Source of the DNA: Tepidimonas fonticaldi
Lineage (GTDB): Bacteria > Pseudomonadota > Gammaproteobacteria > Burkholderiales > Burkholderiaceae_C
DNA: 64,000 bases
NCBI RefSeq assembly: GCF_007556755.1
Contig: NZ_VJOO01000004.1
Span: 1-64,000, forward strand
Direction of reading: 5' to 3'
Below, in pieces: positions 1-7,257 of this stretch. The translations under genes were made by a program, and so were the position numbers. The notes beneath the pieces are model-generated. The model searched no databases and was not told the DNA's origin. It saw only the letters and a list, made by a program, of their open reading frames with translations. How positions within the stretch are numbered: position 1 is the first letter of the stretch; each line of letters opens with the position of its first letter.

Positions 1-199
1 TGACGACCTTGCGGCCAGCGTCGCGACCGGTGGCGATGCGGTAGGTCATCGAACTCATCCGCAGCCCATCCATGCCGTCGTCGCTACCCGCGCTGTCGGA
101 CAGGAACACGGATTCGTCTTCGCCTTCCAGCCAGCCGCGGCGCGTCAGGTGCCGGCACACGCGATGCGCGATGGTGTTGGCCAGTTTCGTCAGTTGCGC
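1..199 (-). pseudogene. IS91-type (Y2) transposase, 3' fragment running off the left edge
   Basis: The minus strand reads open from about 199 to base 2. The peptide includes VCRHLTRRGWLEGED, LSDSAGSDDGMDGLRMSS and TYRIATGRDAGRKVV, a signature I know from the C-terminal half of large zinc-binding IS91/Y2-type transposases. The reading stops matching near base 200, where an EAL-domain coding segment begins on the opposite strand, so only a piece of the gene is present here. The rest may continue beyond the left edge. The 5' (upstream) part has been lost or displaced at the junction. Confidence 0.7.
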
Positions 200-204
200 C
201 GATG

Positions 205-458
205 TGGGCGCAGTCGACGCGATCAAGCTCGACCGCGCCTTCGTCGCCGGCCTGCCCGAGGACCGCCACGACCTCGCCATCGTGCACGCCGTCGCCGCGC
301 TCGCGCGCACGCTCGGCATCGAGGTGGTCGCCGAGGGCGTCGAGCACGAGCGCCAGTGCGCCTGCCTGCGCGAGTGCGGCATCGACGGCGCGCAGGGCTA
401 CCTGTTCGCGCCGGCGCTGGAGGCCGAGACGCTGCGCGCGCGGCTGGCCGCGGGTTGA
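205..458 (+). pseudogene. EAL-domain (c-di-GMP phosphodiesterase) C-terminal fragment
   Basis: The last 80 or so codons of this frame are a clear EAL-domain tail. They include AVDAIKLDRAFV (the conserved Lys-Ile/Leu-Asp strand), VAEGVEHERQ (the conserved Glu of the catalytic site) and the GAQGYLFAPAL end motif. Nothing upstream codes for the EAL, NVS or DDFG motifs, and the frame runs into transposase sequence of the opposite strand at about 200. This is a 5'-truncated remnant with no credible start codon. The signal that it is real coding sequence is strong, and function is very unlikely. Confidence 0.75.
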
Positions 459-475
459 GCCGGACGGGCGGGCAC

Positions 476-535
476 CGTCCGCAAGGCCCGCAAGGGACAT
501 CGACGAACAACGGCTCCTTGCGTCGCTTGCGGACG
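476..535. repeat. Long inverted repeat between convergent reading frames
   Basis: A perfect 10-base inverted repeat, CGTCCGCAAG (476-485) and CTTGCGGACG (526-535), encloses a second partial stem of CAAGG/CCTTG type. It lies between the end of the EAL fragment and the stop of the ankyrin gene. It could be a bidirectional terminator or a REP-like dispersed element. There is no U-tract, so an ordinary intrinsic terminator is less likely. Confidence 0.5.
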
Positions 536-548
536 AACCGGCGACTTG

Positions 549-1274
549 CTACGGCGCCACTGCCTCGCGTTCGATGCCGTGCGCCTGCAGCCAGGCGACG
601 ACCTGCGCGCGTTCGGCGCGCGCCTGCGCGGTGAGGCGGTCGTCGGGGGTCTTGAACAGGTACGTCTGGAACGTCGCGCCCTGCCGGTTGCGCGCGCGCG
701 GGTCGGCGCCGGCTTCGAGCAGGGCCAGCACCTGAGCGGCGTCGTTGAGCTTGGCCGCCTGGTGCAGCGGGGTGTTGCCCATGCGGTCGGCGCGGTTGGG
801 GTCGGCGCCGGCTTCGAGCAGGCGCGCGAACTGCGCCCGGGTGCGCGCGCCGGTGGCCTCGGCGAGCGCGCTGGCGCCGGTTTCGGCGTGCGGCGCGTCG
901 AGGTCGGCGCGGTGCGCGATCAGCGCGTCGAGATAGGCGGTGTCGTCGGCGAGCGCCGCACCGTGCACCGCGGTGCTGCCGCCCAGGCCCGGACGCGCCG
1001 GATGGGCGCCGGCCTCGAGCAGCGCCGTGAAGCCGCGCGGGCTTTGCGCGAGCATCGCGAACTGCAGCAGGGTCACGCCGCGCGCGCCGCGCGCGTTCGG
1101 ATCCGCGCCCTGCCGCACCAGCGCGCGCACGCGCGCGGCGTCGCCCTCGGCGACCGCGGCCGCGAGTTCGGCCGCCTTCGGATCGGAAAAGGTCTCGCTC
1201 GCGTCCACGCGGTCTCCGGCTCGGCAGGCGGTCGCGCCGATCATCGCAAGCAGCAGGATCAGGACGGCGCGCAT
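549..1274 (-). CDS. Ankyrin-repeat lipoprotein
   Basis: This encodes 241 residues. The N-terminus is a signal peptide ending in a lipobox-like IGATAC (Cys about 17), so the protein is probably an outer-envelope lipoprotein. Residues from about 35 to 230 hold four or five ankyrin repeats, recognised by recurring LLEAGADPN, GNTPLHQAAKLND and ALLEAGADPRARN. Ankyrin repeats mediate protein contacts, and no enzymatic domain is visible. It is the only apparently intact gene in the mosaic left end and is flanked by broken genes on both sides. That suggests it arrived with transferred DNA. The partner and role are unknown. Confidence 0.8.
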   Translation of the reverse strand: MRAVLILLLAMIGATACRAGDRVDASETFSDPKAAELAAAVAEGDAARVRALVRQGADPNARGARGVTLLQFAMLAQSPRGFTALLEAGAHPARPGLGGSTAVHGAALADDTAYLDALIAHRADLDAPHAETGASALAEATGARTRAQFARLLEAGADPNRADRMGNTPLHQAAKLNDAAQVLALLEAGADPRARNRQGATFQTYLFKTPDDRLTAQARAERAQVVAWLQAHGIEREAVAP

Positions 1275-1334
1275 GCCGGAATTGTGCGCGGTGCGGGGGG
1301 ATGTGCCAAGCGCGACAGCGGGCCCTCACCCCGA

Positions 1335-1360
1335 CCCCTCTCCCGCAAGCGGGAGAGGGG
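1335..1360. repeat. Dispersed palindromic repeat (CCCTCACCCC/CCTCTCCCGC type)
   Basis: A perfect 12-base inverted repeat, CCCCTCTCCCGC and GCGGGAGAGGGG, is separated by only two bases and preceded by CCCTCACCCCGA. This exact style of palindrome is familiar as a many-copy intergenic repeat in xanthomonads and some other proteobacteria. Here it sits upstream of the ankyrin gene start, between it and a broken gene end. Confidence 0.65.
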
Positions 1361-1396
1361 CTGCGATGGAAACGGCAAGCGCAAGCCAGGGCCGCA

Positions 1397-1513
1397 TCAG
1401 CGGTTCCAGGGCTGCTGCGTCTCCAGCGCCTCGATCACCGGCCCGATCATGTGCAGCTCGGTCGGCCGCGCCGCCTTGGCGGCGACGTATTCGGCGGTGC
1501 GGCGCCCCCGCAT
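1397..1513 (-). pseudogene. C-terminal fragment of an unidentified protein
   Basis: The minus strand has about 38 codons ending in TGA at 1397-1399, with the peptide RTAEYVAAKAARPTELH and an end of ALETQQPWNR. Composition and third-base GC bias look like genuine coding sequence. The frame loses its character where IS5-type sequence starts on the other strand (about 1520). I do not recognise the family. It is best read as the tail of a gene cut by the insertion element. Confidence 0.4.
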
Positions 1514-1528
1514 CCGCTGCGGGCCCAG

Positions 1529-1690
1529 CCATGGGCGTACAACACCGAGATCTACAAGCGCCGCAACGAAATCGAGCGCCTGTTGCGCCGTCTGAAAGGG
1601 TTCCGCCGCATCTTCAGCCGCTTCGACAAGCTCGACGTCATGTTCGCGGCCTTCATCCACTTCGCACTGATCGTCGAATCGTTGCGATAG
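1529..1690 (+). pseudogene. IS5-family transposase, 3' fragment
   Basis: The frame encodes PWAYNTEIYKRRNEIERL, then RRLKGFRRIFSRFDKLD and a hydrophobic end at FALIVESLR, then TAG. This is the classic C-terminus of IS5-family (IS427-group-like) DDE transposases, including the Y-x2-R-x3-E-x6-K signature (YKRRNEIERLLRRLK). The catalytic DD residues are absent because the 5' part is missing. Confidence 0.85.
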
Positions 1691-1706
1691 TGTTAACAGG
1701 CCCTAG
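1686..1706. mobile_element. Probable right terminal end of the IS5-type element
   Basis: Immediately after the transposase stop comes GATAGTGTTAACAGGCCCTA. Read on the other strand it begins TAGGGCCTGTTAACAC, which looks like the terminal inverted repeat of an IS427-group element. The matching left end is not present in the window, consistent with a truncated copy. Confidence 0.5.
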
Positions 1707-1715
1707 GCGGGGCGT

Positions 1716-2210
1716 TCAGGCGTCGGGTCCCAGGTAGATTTTGCGCAGCAGCCGGATCAGGGTGGCGCGTTCCCCGGCGTCCAGGTGGGTGACGTCGGAG
1801 GTTTCCAGCGCGCCCACCTGCGCCTGCGCCTGCGCCTGCACTTCGGCCCCCTGCGGCGTCACATACAGCCCCTGCGCCCGGCGATCCGTGGGGTGACCGC
1901 GTTTTTCCACCCAGCCCCGCCGTTCCAGCGCCCGCACCAGCCCCACCAGATTGGGCGGCAGGATGTCCAGTGCCGCGCAAACCTGCCGCGAGGTGATGCC
2001 CGGGTTATGCGCGATGACGGTCAGCACCGAAAAATCCACCACCCGCAAGCCAAACGGGGCCAGCCGCTGCAGCACATGGCCGATGATGGCCAGCGCCGCA
2101 CGGCGCGCGTTGTAGCCGATCAGCGACTCCAGAAAACGCGTGTCCAGGCGCGGGGCGGGGGCGTCGGCGGCGTTTTCGCCGCAGCGCGGGGAGGGTTGCG
2201 GGGTATCCAC
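1716..2210 (-). CDS. MarR-family transcriptional regulator
   Basis: This encodes 164 residues from a GTG start at 2210. The winged-helix core spans about residues 45-125. It includes VVDFSVLTVIAHNPGITSRQ, the recognition-helix region LPPNLVGLVRALERRGWVE and the wing KRGHPTDRRAQGLYVTPQG. MarR proteins repress neighbouring genes and release DNA on binding aromatic ligands or their CoA esters. Regulators of this family commonly control ferulate and hydroxycinnamate catabolic operons, so the adjacent acyl-CoA operon is the natural target. The 30-residue N-terminus is low complexity, and the start could lie further in. Confidence 0.85.
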   Translation of the reverse strand: MDTPQPSPRCGENAADAPAPRLDTRFLESLIGYNARRAALAIIGHVLQRLAPFGLRVVDFSVLTVIAHNPGITSRQVCAALDILPPNLVGLVRALERRGWVEKRGHPTDRRAQGLYVTPQGAEVQAQAQAQVGALETSDVTHLDAGERATLIRLLRKIYLGPDA

Positions 2211-2333
2211 GGCCGGGATGTTAGCGCGACTGCGCGCGCGGCCCGGACTGGGGTACCCCCGCCGGGGTGGTCCGCCGCGCGGGGCGGGCAATGGCACCTG
2301 CCAACCGCGGGGGGGCGGCCCGAGGCGGCTACC

Positions 2334-3107
2334 ATGCCGGCCACCATGACCGATGTGATCTCGACCCCTGCCGCCGCCAGCACGGCCCGTGCCGACGTGC
2401 TGGTGCTGCAGCACACCCTGGAAGACCCGCCCGGCTACCTGGCGACATGGCTGGACGCCGTCGGGGCGCGCTGGGACGTGTTCTGCGCCGAGGCCGGGCA
2501 GACCTATCCGGATTCGGTGGCCGGCTACCGGGCGCTGGCGGTGCTGGGCGGGGAGTGGAGCGCCAACGACGAGCGCGCCAGCCTGCGCCACGCCGAGGCG
2601 CTGATCCGCGAGGCCGACGCGGCGGGCGTCCCGGTGCTGGGGCATTGCCTCGGCGCGCAGCTGATGGCGCGCGCGCTGGGCGGCCGGGTCGAGCGCCTGG
2701 CGCGGCCGGAGATCGGCTGGCTGCCGATCCGGCACGACGGCAGCGCCGCGGCGCGCGAATGGCTGGGCGAGGAGCCCGCCCCGGTGGTCTATCAGTGGCA
2801 CTACGACGGCGTGGTGGCGCTGCCGCCGGGGGCGGCCGTGCTGGCGGCCTCGGACGCCTGCGCGGTGCAGGCGTTCGCGCTCGGGCCGCATCTGGGCATG
2901 CAGTTCCACATCGAGATCACGCCGCTCAAGATCGAGAGCTGGCTGGCTAACCCGGGCGAGGTGTATCCGGACGCGGTCGGCGCGCACCCGCAGACGGTGC
3001 AGGCGCCGGCGGCGATGCGCGCCGCCACTGCCGCCCACCAGGCCGCGAGTTACCGCCTGGCCGACCGCATCTACGGCGCGTGGCGGCGGCGCTGGCGCAC
3101 GGCCTAG
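2334..3107 (+). CDS. Class-I glutamine amidotransferase-like protein
   Basis: This encodes 257 residues, with an alternative ATG four codons in at 2346. The nucleophile elbow VLGHCLGAQL places the catalytic Cys at about 105, and MQFHIEI supplies the His/Glu of the triad (about 192 and 194). This is the usual order in free-standing GATase1 proteins related to the amidase half of GMP synthase. Such proteins hydrolyse glutamine or gamma-glutamyl compounds in the cytoplasm, and the substrate cannot be told from sequence. It lies divergent to the MarR gene, and its last four bases overlap the 3' end of the convergent acyl-CoA dehydrogenase gene. Confidence 0.85.
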   Translation: MPATMTDVISTPAAASTARADVLVLQHTLEDPPGYLATWLDAVGARWDVFCAEAGQTYPDSVAGYRALAVLGGEWSANDERASLRHAEALIREADAAGVPVLGHCLGAQLMARALGGRVERLARPEIGWLPIRHDGSAAAREWLGEEPAPVVYQWHYDGVVALPPGAAVLAASDACAVQAFALGPHLGMQFHIEITPLKIESWLANPGEVYPDAVGAHPQTVQAPAAMRAATAAHQAASYRLADRIYGAWRRRWRTA

Positions 3108-4648
3108 ACGAGCGCGCGCTCGACCATCTCGCAGCGCCAGGCCTGCTCGGGCCAAACCCAGCGGTCGAAGGCCGCGCCAACCTCGCCGTCCCACGTCGCG
3201 TCGTGCCGGCCCAGCCGCGCACGCGCCCAGCCCATCAGCGTCAGCGCCACCGCGCGCAGGAAGTCCCCCGCCACGGGGAACAGCGCCAGCCGCCGGGCCT
3301 CGTCGGCCGCCGCCAGCCGGGTGAGCAGCGCGTGCAACCGCTGCGCGCCGGCGTGCCACGCGGCGTCGGCCGGCGCGTCGGCCTGCAGCTCGCGCACATA
3401 GCCGTGGCCGCCGAACACCTGCAGGCAGTCGCTGGCGCCGTGGAAGGCCTGTTCGGTCCACGCGGCCTTCAGCACCGGGGTGATCAGAGCGCACCATCGC
3501 TGCGCGGCTTGGCGGTGCGCGCCGTCCGGGTGGTGGTGGGCGACGTCGAGTGCCAGCGCCGTGCGGTAGGCCAGCAGCCGGCCGGTGTCGATCCAGGCGC
3601 GCTGCGTGTCCAGCAGCCGCCGCACCGCCGGGTGGTCGATGATCGGGTCGGCCGCCTGCGCCGGGTCGCGCCGCTGCGGCGCGCGCATCTGGCGCCGCTC
3701 GTGCGCGTAGGCGTGCGCCTTCTGCCACGCGGCGTCCAGCAGGCCGATGCCCTGCAGCGCCACGTGCAGCCGCGCCGCATTCATCATCACGAACATCGCC
3801 GCCAGCCCCTGGTGCGGCGCGCCGACCAGCCAGCCCTCGGCGCCGTCGAAGCGCAGCACGCAGGTGGGGCTGGCGTGCAGGCCCATCTTGGCCTCGATCC
3901 GTTCGCAGACGATGGCGTTGCGCCGGCCATCCGGCAGCCACTTCGGGGCGAGCAGCAGGCTCAGGCCCTTCGGGCCGGGCGGGGCGTCCGGCAGCCGCGC
4001 CAGCACCAGGTGCACGATGTTGTCGGTCAGGTCGTGCTCGCCGCCGGAGATGAAGATCTTCGTGCCCTCGATGCGGTAGCCGTCGTCGCCCGCCGGCGTG
4101 GCGCGCGTGCGCACCAGGCCCAGGTCGCTGCCGGCGTGCGGCTCGGTCAGTGCCATCGTGGCCAGCCACTCCCCGCTGACCAGCTTGGGCAGGTACTGCG
4201 CCTGCAGCGCGGGGCTGGCGTGGTGGCGCAGGCACTCCACCGCGCCGTGCAGCAGGCCGGGTGCCATGGTCCAGCCGTGGTTGGCGGCGCTCAGCCACTC
4301 GTACAGCACGAACTCCAGCGCCACCGGCAGGCCTTGGCCGCCCAGCGCCGGCGGGGCCGACAGCGCCGGCCAGCCGGCGCGCCAGAACGCCTGGTAGGCG
4401 TCGCGAAAGCCGGGCGGCATCGTCACCGCGCCGTCGTGCCAGCGCGCGCCGGTCTCGTCGCCGACGCGGTTCAGCGGCGCCACCACCTCGTGCACGAAGG
4501 TGGCGGCCTCCTCCAGCACCTGGCGGGTGAGGTCGGCGTCGGCGTGCTCGGCCAGCGCCGGCAGCTCGCGCCAAGTGGCCGGCGCATCCAGCACGTCCAG
4601 CAGCCAGCGCGCGGACAGCGCCGCGTCGGGGCGATAGGGCTGCGTCAT
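3104..4648 (-). CDS. Acyl-CoA dehydrogenase family protein with atypical active-site loop
   Basis: This encodes 514 residues. The N-terminal helical domain is followed by the FAD/acyl-CoA-binding beta domain with MALTEPHAGSDLGLVRT, EGTKIFISGGEHDLT and GLHASPTCVLRFDGAEGWLVG. The C-terminal domain contains ASDCLQVFGGHGYVRE. The segment that normally follows, DAR-I-x-x-I-YEGT with the catalytic Glu, is replaced by a shortened DAAWHAGAQRLHALL. The usual base is therefore not seen. In the operon the protein would introduce the double bond into saturated arylpropanoyl-CoA. It is the last gene of the minus-strand run that starts at 9991, four bases after the thioesterase stop. Confidence 0.85.
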   Translation of the reverse strand: MTQPYRPDAALSARWLLDVLDAPATWRELPALAEHADADLTRQVLEEAATFVHEVVAPLNRVGDETGARWHDGAVTMPPGFRDAYQAFWRAGWPALSAPPALGGQGLPVALEFVLYEWLSAANHGWTMAPGLLHGAVECLRHHASPALQAQYLPKLVSGEWLATMALTEPHAGSDLGLVRTRATPAGDDGYRIEGTKIFISGGEHDLTDNIVHLVLARLPDAPPGPKGLSLLLAPKWLPDGRRNAIVCERIEAKMGLHASPTCVLRFDGAEGWLVGAPHQGLAAMFVMMNAARLHVALQGIGLLDAAWQKAHAYAHERRQMRAPQRRDPAQAADPIIDHPAVRRLLDTQRAWIDTGRLLAYRTALALDVAHHHPDGAHRQAAQRWCALITPVLKAAWTEQAFHGASDCLQVFGGHGYVRELQADAPADAAWHAGAQRLHALLTRLAAADEARRLALFPVAGDFLRAVALTLMGWARARLGRHDATWDGEVGAAFDRWVWPEQAWRCEMVERALV

Positions 4649-4652
4649 TCCT

Positions 4653-5075
4653 TCAGCCTCCGCACAGGGCGCGGATGTCCGCGGGGATCGGGATCGCCTT
4701 GATGCGGTCCGGGTCGTCGGGGTGGCGGATGCAGAAGGCGCGCGTCTCGCGCCCCTCGCACAGCACGTCGTCGCCGCGGCGCACCACGTGGTGCTGGATG
4801 AAGACTTTTTCCCGCCATTCTTCCACCCGCGTATACACCTGCAGGCGCTCGCCGTAGGTGGCGGGCTTGAGGAAGCGGGTGTGGATCTCCAGCAGCGGCG
4901 TGCCGATGATGCCGCGCGTCTTGACCAGCTCGCGCCAGGGCGGCACGCCGCACTGCACGAAGAAGTGCAGCGACGCCGCGTCCATCCACTTGCTGAAGTT
5001 GGGGAAGAAGACGATGCCGGCCGGGTCGCAGTCGCCGAACATCACCTCCACCTCGTAGACCGTGGTCTTGCTCAT
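4653..5075 (-). CDS. Acyl-CoA thioesterase of the 4-hydroxybenzoyl-CoA thioesterase family
   Basis: This encodes 140 residues as a single hot-dog domain. The active-site stretch MFGDCDPAGIVFFPNF carries the Asp and the D-x-x-x-x-G pattern of the Pseudomonas-type 4HBT family. I start it at the ATG at 5075 because GGAGG lies eight bases upstream; an upstream in-frame start at 5093 lacks this. In the operon it would release the aromatic acid (for example vanillate or 4-hydroxybenzoate) from the CoA ester formed by the thiolase next door. Substrate specificity is inferred from context only. Confidence 0.85.
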   Translation of the reverse strand: MSKTTVYEVEVMFGDCDPAGIVFFPNFSKWMDAASLHFFVQCGVPPWRELVKTRGIIGTPLLEIHTRFLKPATYGERLQVYTRVEEWREKVFIQHHVVRRGDDVLCEGRETRAFCIRHPDDPDRIKAIPIPADIRALCGG

Positions 5076-5096
5076 CCGCAGGGCCTCCGGCAAGGG

Positions 5097-5882
5097 TCAA
5101 CGCGGGGCCAGGCGCAGCGCGCCGTCCAGCCGGATCACCTCGCCATTGAGGTGGCCGTTGGTGACGATGTGGCAGGCCAGATCGGCAAACTCCTGGGGGC
5201 GGCCCAGCCGCGACGGGAACGGGATGCTGGCCGCCAGCGACTGCTGCACGGCCTCGGGCAAGGTGCGCATCAGCGGCGTGTCGAACAGCCCGGGCGCGAT
5301 GGTGCAGACCCGAATGCCATGCTGCGCCAGATCGCGCGCCATGGGCAGCGTCATGCCCACCACGCCGCCCTTGGACGCGCTGTAGGCCTGCTGGCCGACC
5401 TGGCCGTCGAAGGCCGCCACGGAGGCGGTGAATACCATCACGCCGCGCTCGCCATCCTCCAGCGGGGGCAGGGCGGCGCAGGCGGCGGCGAACAGGCGCG
5501 CGGCGTTGTAGGTGCCGATCAGGTTGACGCGCACGACGCGCTCGAAGTCCTCCAGCGGGGCGGGCTGGCCGTCTTTGCCGACGATGCGCCGCGCGGTGCC
5601 GATACCGGCCACGTGCATCAGGATGCGCGCCGGGCCGAGCGCGGCGGCGGCCTGGGCAAAGGCGTCGCGCAGGCCGTCGGCGCTGGCGACATCGGCAGCC
5701 AGCGCCAGTGCCGTGCCGGCGCCGTGGGCGGCGTTCAAGTCGGCGGCGACGCGCGCGGCGGCTTCGCCCGACAGGTCGATGACGGCCACGCGTGCGCCAC
5801 GGGCAGCCAGCTCGCGCGCCGTGGCCTCGCCAAGGCCGGAGCCGGCGCCGGTGACCAGGGCGGTTTGTCCATTCAGTTGCAT
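5097..5882 (-). CDS. Short-chain dehydrogenase, 3-hydroxyacyl-CoA dehydrogenase type
   Basis: This encodes 261 residues of the classical SDR fold. The nucleotide site is TGAGSGLGEATAR (about 11-23), the Asp after beta-2 in VAVIDLSGE favours NAD, and the catalytic Ser and YSASK Tyr/Lys are present (TASVAAF and [10 protein letters not shown]). The closest look is to type-II 3-hydroxyacyl-CoA dehydrogenases (HSD10-like), which oxidise 3-hydroxyacyl-CoA to 3-ketoacyl-CoA. A paralogue at 30494-31252 shares most of the C-terminal half. Placed between thiolase and thioesterase, it fits the third step of side-chain beta-oxidation. Confidence 0.88.
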   Translation of the reverse strand: MQLNGQTALVTGAGSGLGEATARELAARGARVAVIDLSGEAAARVAADLNAAHGAGTALALAADVASADGLRDAFAQAAAALGPARILMHVAGIGTARRIVGKDGQPAPLEDFERVVRVNLIGTYNAARLFAAACAALPPLEDGERGVMVFTASVAAFDGQVGQQAYSASKGGVVGMTLPMARDLAQHGIRVCTIAPGLFDTPLMRTLPEAVQQSLAASIPFPSRLGRPQEFADLACHIVTNGHLNGEVIRLDGALRLAPR

Positions 5883-5938
5883 CGGTGTCTCCTGGGGGCC
5901 GCGGGGAGGGCGGCCCAGCGTTGGGGGTGGGTGTTCGA

Positions 5939-7222
5939 TCAGGCGGCGGTCGGGGCATCGGGGTTTTCCAGCAGCAGCGCGATGCCCTGGCCGCCGCCGA
6001 TGCAGGCCGAGGCTACGCCGTAGCGCCCGCCGCAGGCGCGCAGCGCGCGCGCGCAGGTCAGCGTCAGCCGCACGCCGGTGGCCGCCAGCGGATGCCCCAG
6101 CGCGATGGCGCCGCCGTGCACGTTCAGGTGCGCCTCGTCCAGCCCCAGCTCGCGCGCCACGGCCAGCACCTGCGCGCCCTGCGCCTCGTTGATCTCGAAG
6201 CGGTCGATGGCGTCCAGCGTCAGCCCGGCGCGCTGCAGCAGCAGGCGGATCGCGGGTGCCGGGCCGATGCCCATGATCTCCGGCGGCACGCCGACCACCG
6301 CGGCGGCCGCCACGCGCGCCAGCGGCGCACGTCCGGTGCGCGTTTGCCAGTCGCGGGTGAACGCGCCACCCGCCACCACGGCGGCCGCCGCCGCATCCAC
6401 CAGCGCCGAGCTGTTGCCGGCCGTCTGCACCCCGCCCGGGTGCACCGGGCGCAGGCGCGCCAGCGCCTCCAGCGGCGAGGGGCGCGGGTGGGTGTCGGTG
6501 TCCACGCGCTCCACTTTCGGCGGCAGGCGCAGCGCCCGCGGCGCGTAGCCCTCGCGCTCGAAGGTGGTGGGGGTGACGGGCTCGATCTCGCCGGCCAAAA
6601 AGCCACTTGCCTGCGCCGCCAATGCCCGCTCGAACGAGCGCGCCGCATAGGCGTCCACCTCGGCGCGGGTGATGCCATAGCGGCGCGCCAGGTTCTCGGC
6701 CGTGCCGATCATGTCGACGCCGGCGGCCGGGTCCTTCAGCGCCTCCCACATGAAATCCTCGAACTTGACTGGGGCGCCGAGCTTGAAGCCGGTGCGGTGC
6801 TCGAAGGCGGCGATGGGGTTGCGCGTCATGCTCTCGGTCCCCGCCAGCAGCGCCACGTCGACGCCGTCGCGCAGGTGCAGCCCGGCCTGGCGGAACAGCT
6901 CGAAGCCGGTGCCGCAGATGCGCTGTACCATCAGCGCCGGCACGTCGATCGGCACGCCGGCGTACAGGCCGATGTGGCGCGGCAGCATGTACTGAAAGCT
7001 ATCGCCGGGGGCCATGTTGCCGGCCAGCACGGCGCCGACCGCCTCGGGCGCCACGGCGGCGCGCTGCAGCGCCGCGCGCGCGGCGTGGATGCCCAGGTCG
7101 GTGGGCGACAGGCTGCCGAAGGCGCCGCAGTAGTCCACCATCGGCGTGCGCGCGCCGTCCAAAATCCAGCAGTCGTCGAACAGGTTGAACAGGCCGCGCG
7201 GCTGGCGCAGGGGGTCGCTCAT
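5939..7222 (-). CDS. Thiolase (acetyl-CoA acyltransferase)
   Basis: This encodes 427 residues. The nucleophilic Cys is at about 103 in QRICGTGFE. The C-terminal half has INEAQGAQVLAV, the His of IALGHPLAATG and the second Cys in SACIGGGQG, so the catalytic set is complete. The enzyme cleaves 3-ketoacyl-CoA with CoA, releasing acetyl-CoA and a two-carbon-shorter acyl-CoA. Here that would convert aryl-3-oxopropanoyl-CoA to an aroyl-CoA. It is the third gene of the operon, downstream of the feruloyl-CoA synthase-like ligase. Confidence 0.9.
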   Translation of the reverse strand: MSDPLRQPRGLFNLFDDCWILDGARTPMVDYCGAFGSLSPTDLGIHAARAALQRAAVAPEAVGAVLAGNMAPGDSFQYMLPRHIGLYAGVPIDVPALMVQRICGTGFELFRQAGLHLRDGVDVALLAGTESMTRNPIAAFEHRTGFKLGAPVKFEDFMWEALKDPAAGVDMIGTAENLARRYGITRAEVDAYAARSFERALAAQASGFLAGEIEPVTPTTFEREGYAPRALRLPPKVERVDTDTHPRPSPLEALARLRPVHPGGVQTAGNSSALVDAAAAAVVAGGAFTRDWQTRTGRAPLARVAAAAVVGVPPEIMGIGPAPAIRLLLQRAGLTLDAIDRFEINEAQGAQVLAVARELGLDEAHLNVHGGAIALGHPLAATGVRLTLTCARALRACGGRYGVASACIGGGQGIALLLENPDAPTAA

Positions 7223-7257
7223 GGCAAGGTCCTCGTGGAGGGGGTGTCGGTCGGGGG

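Noticed and set aside
1716..4574. A continuous 952-residue minus-strand reading frame
   Set aside because: Only the last 164 residues (MarR) are coherent. The rest is Arg/Ala-rich shadow of the amidotransferase and dehydrogenase genes in high-GC DNA.
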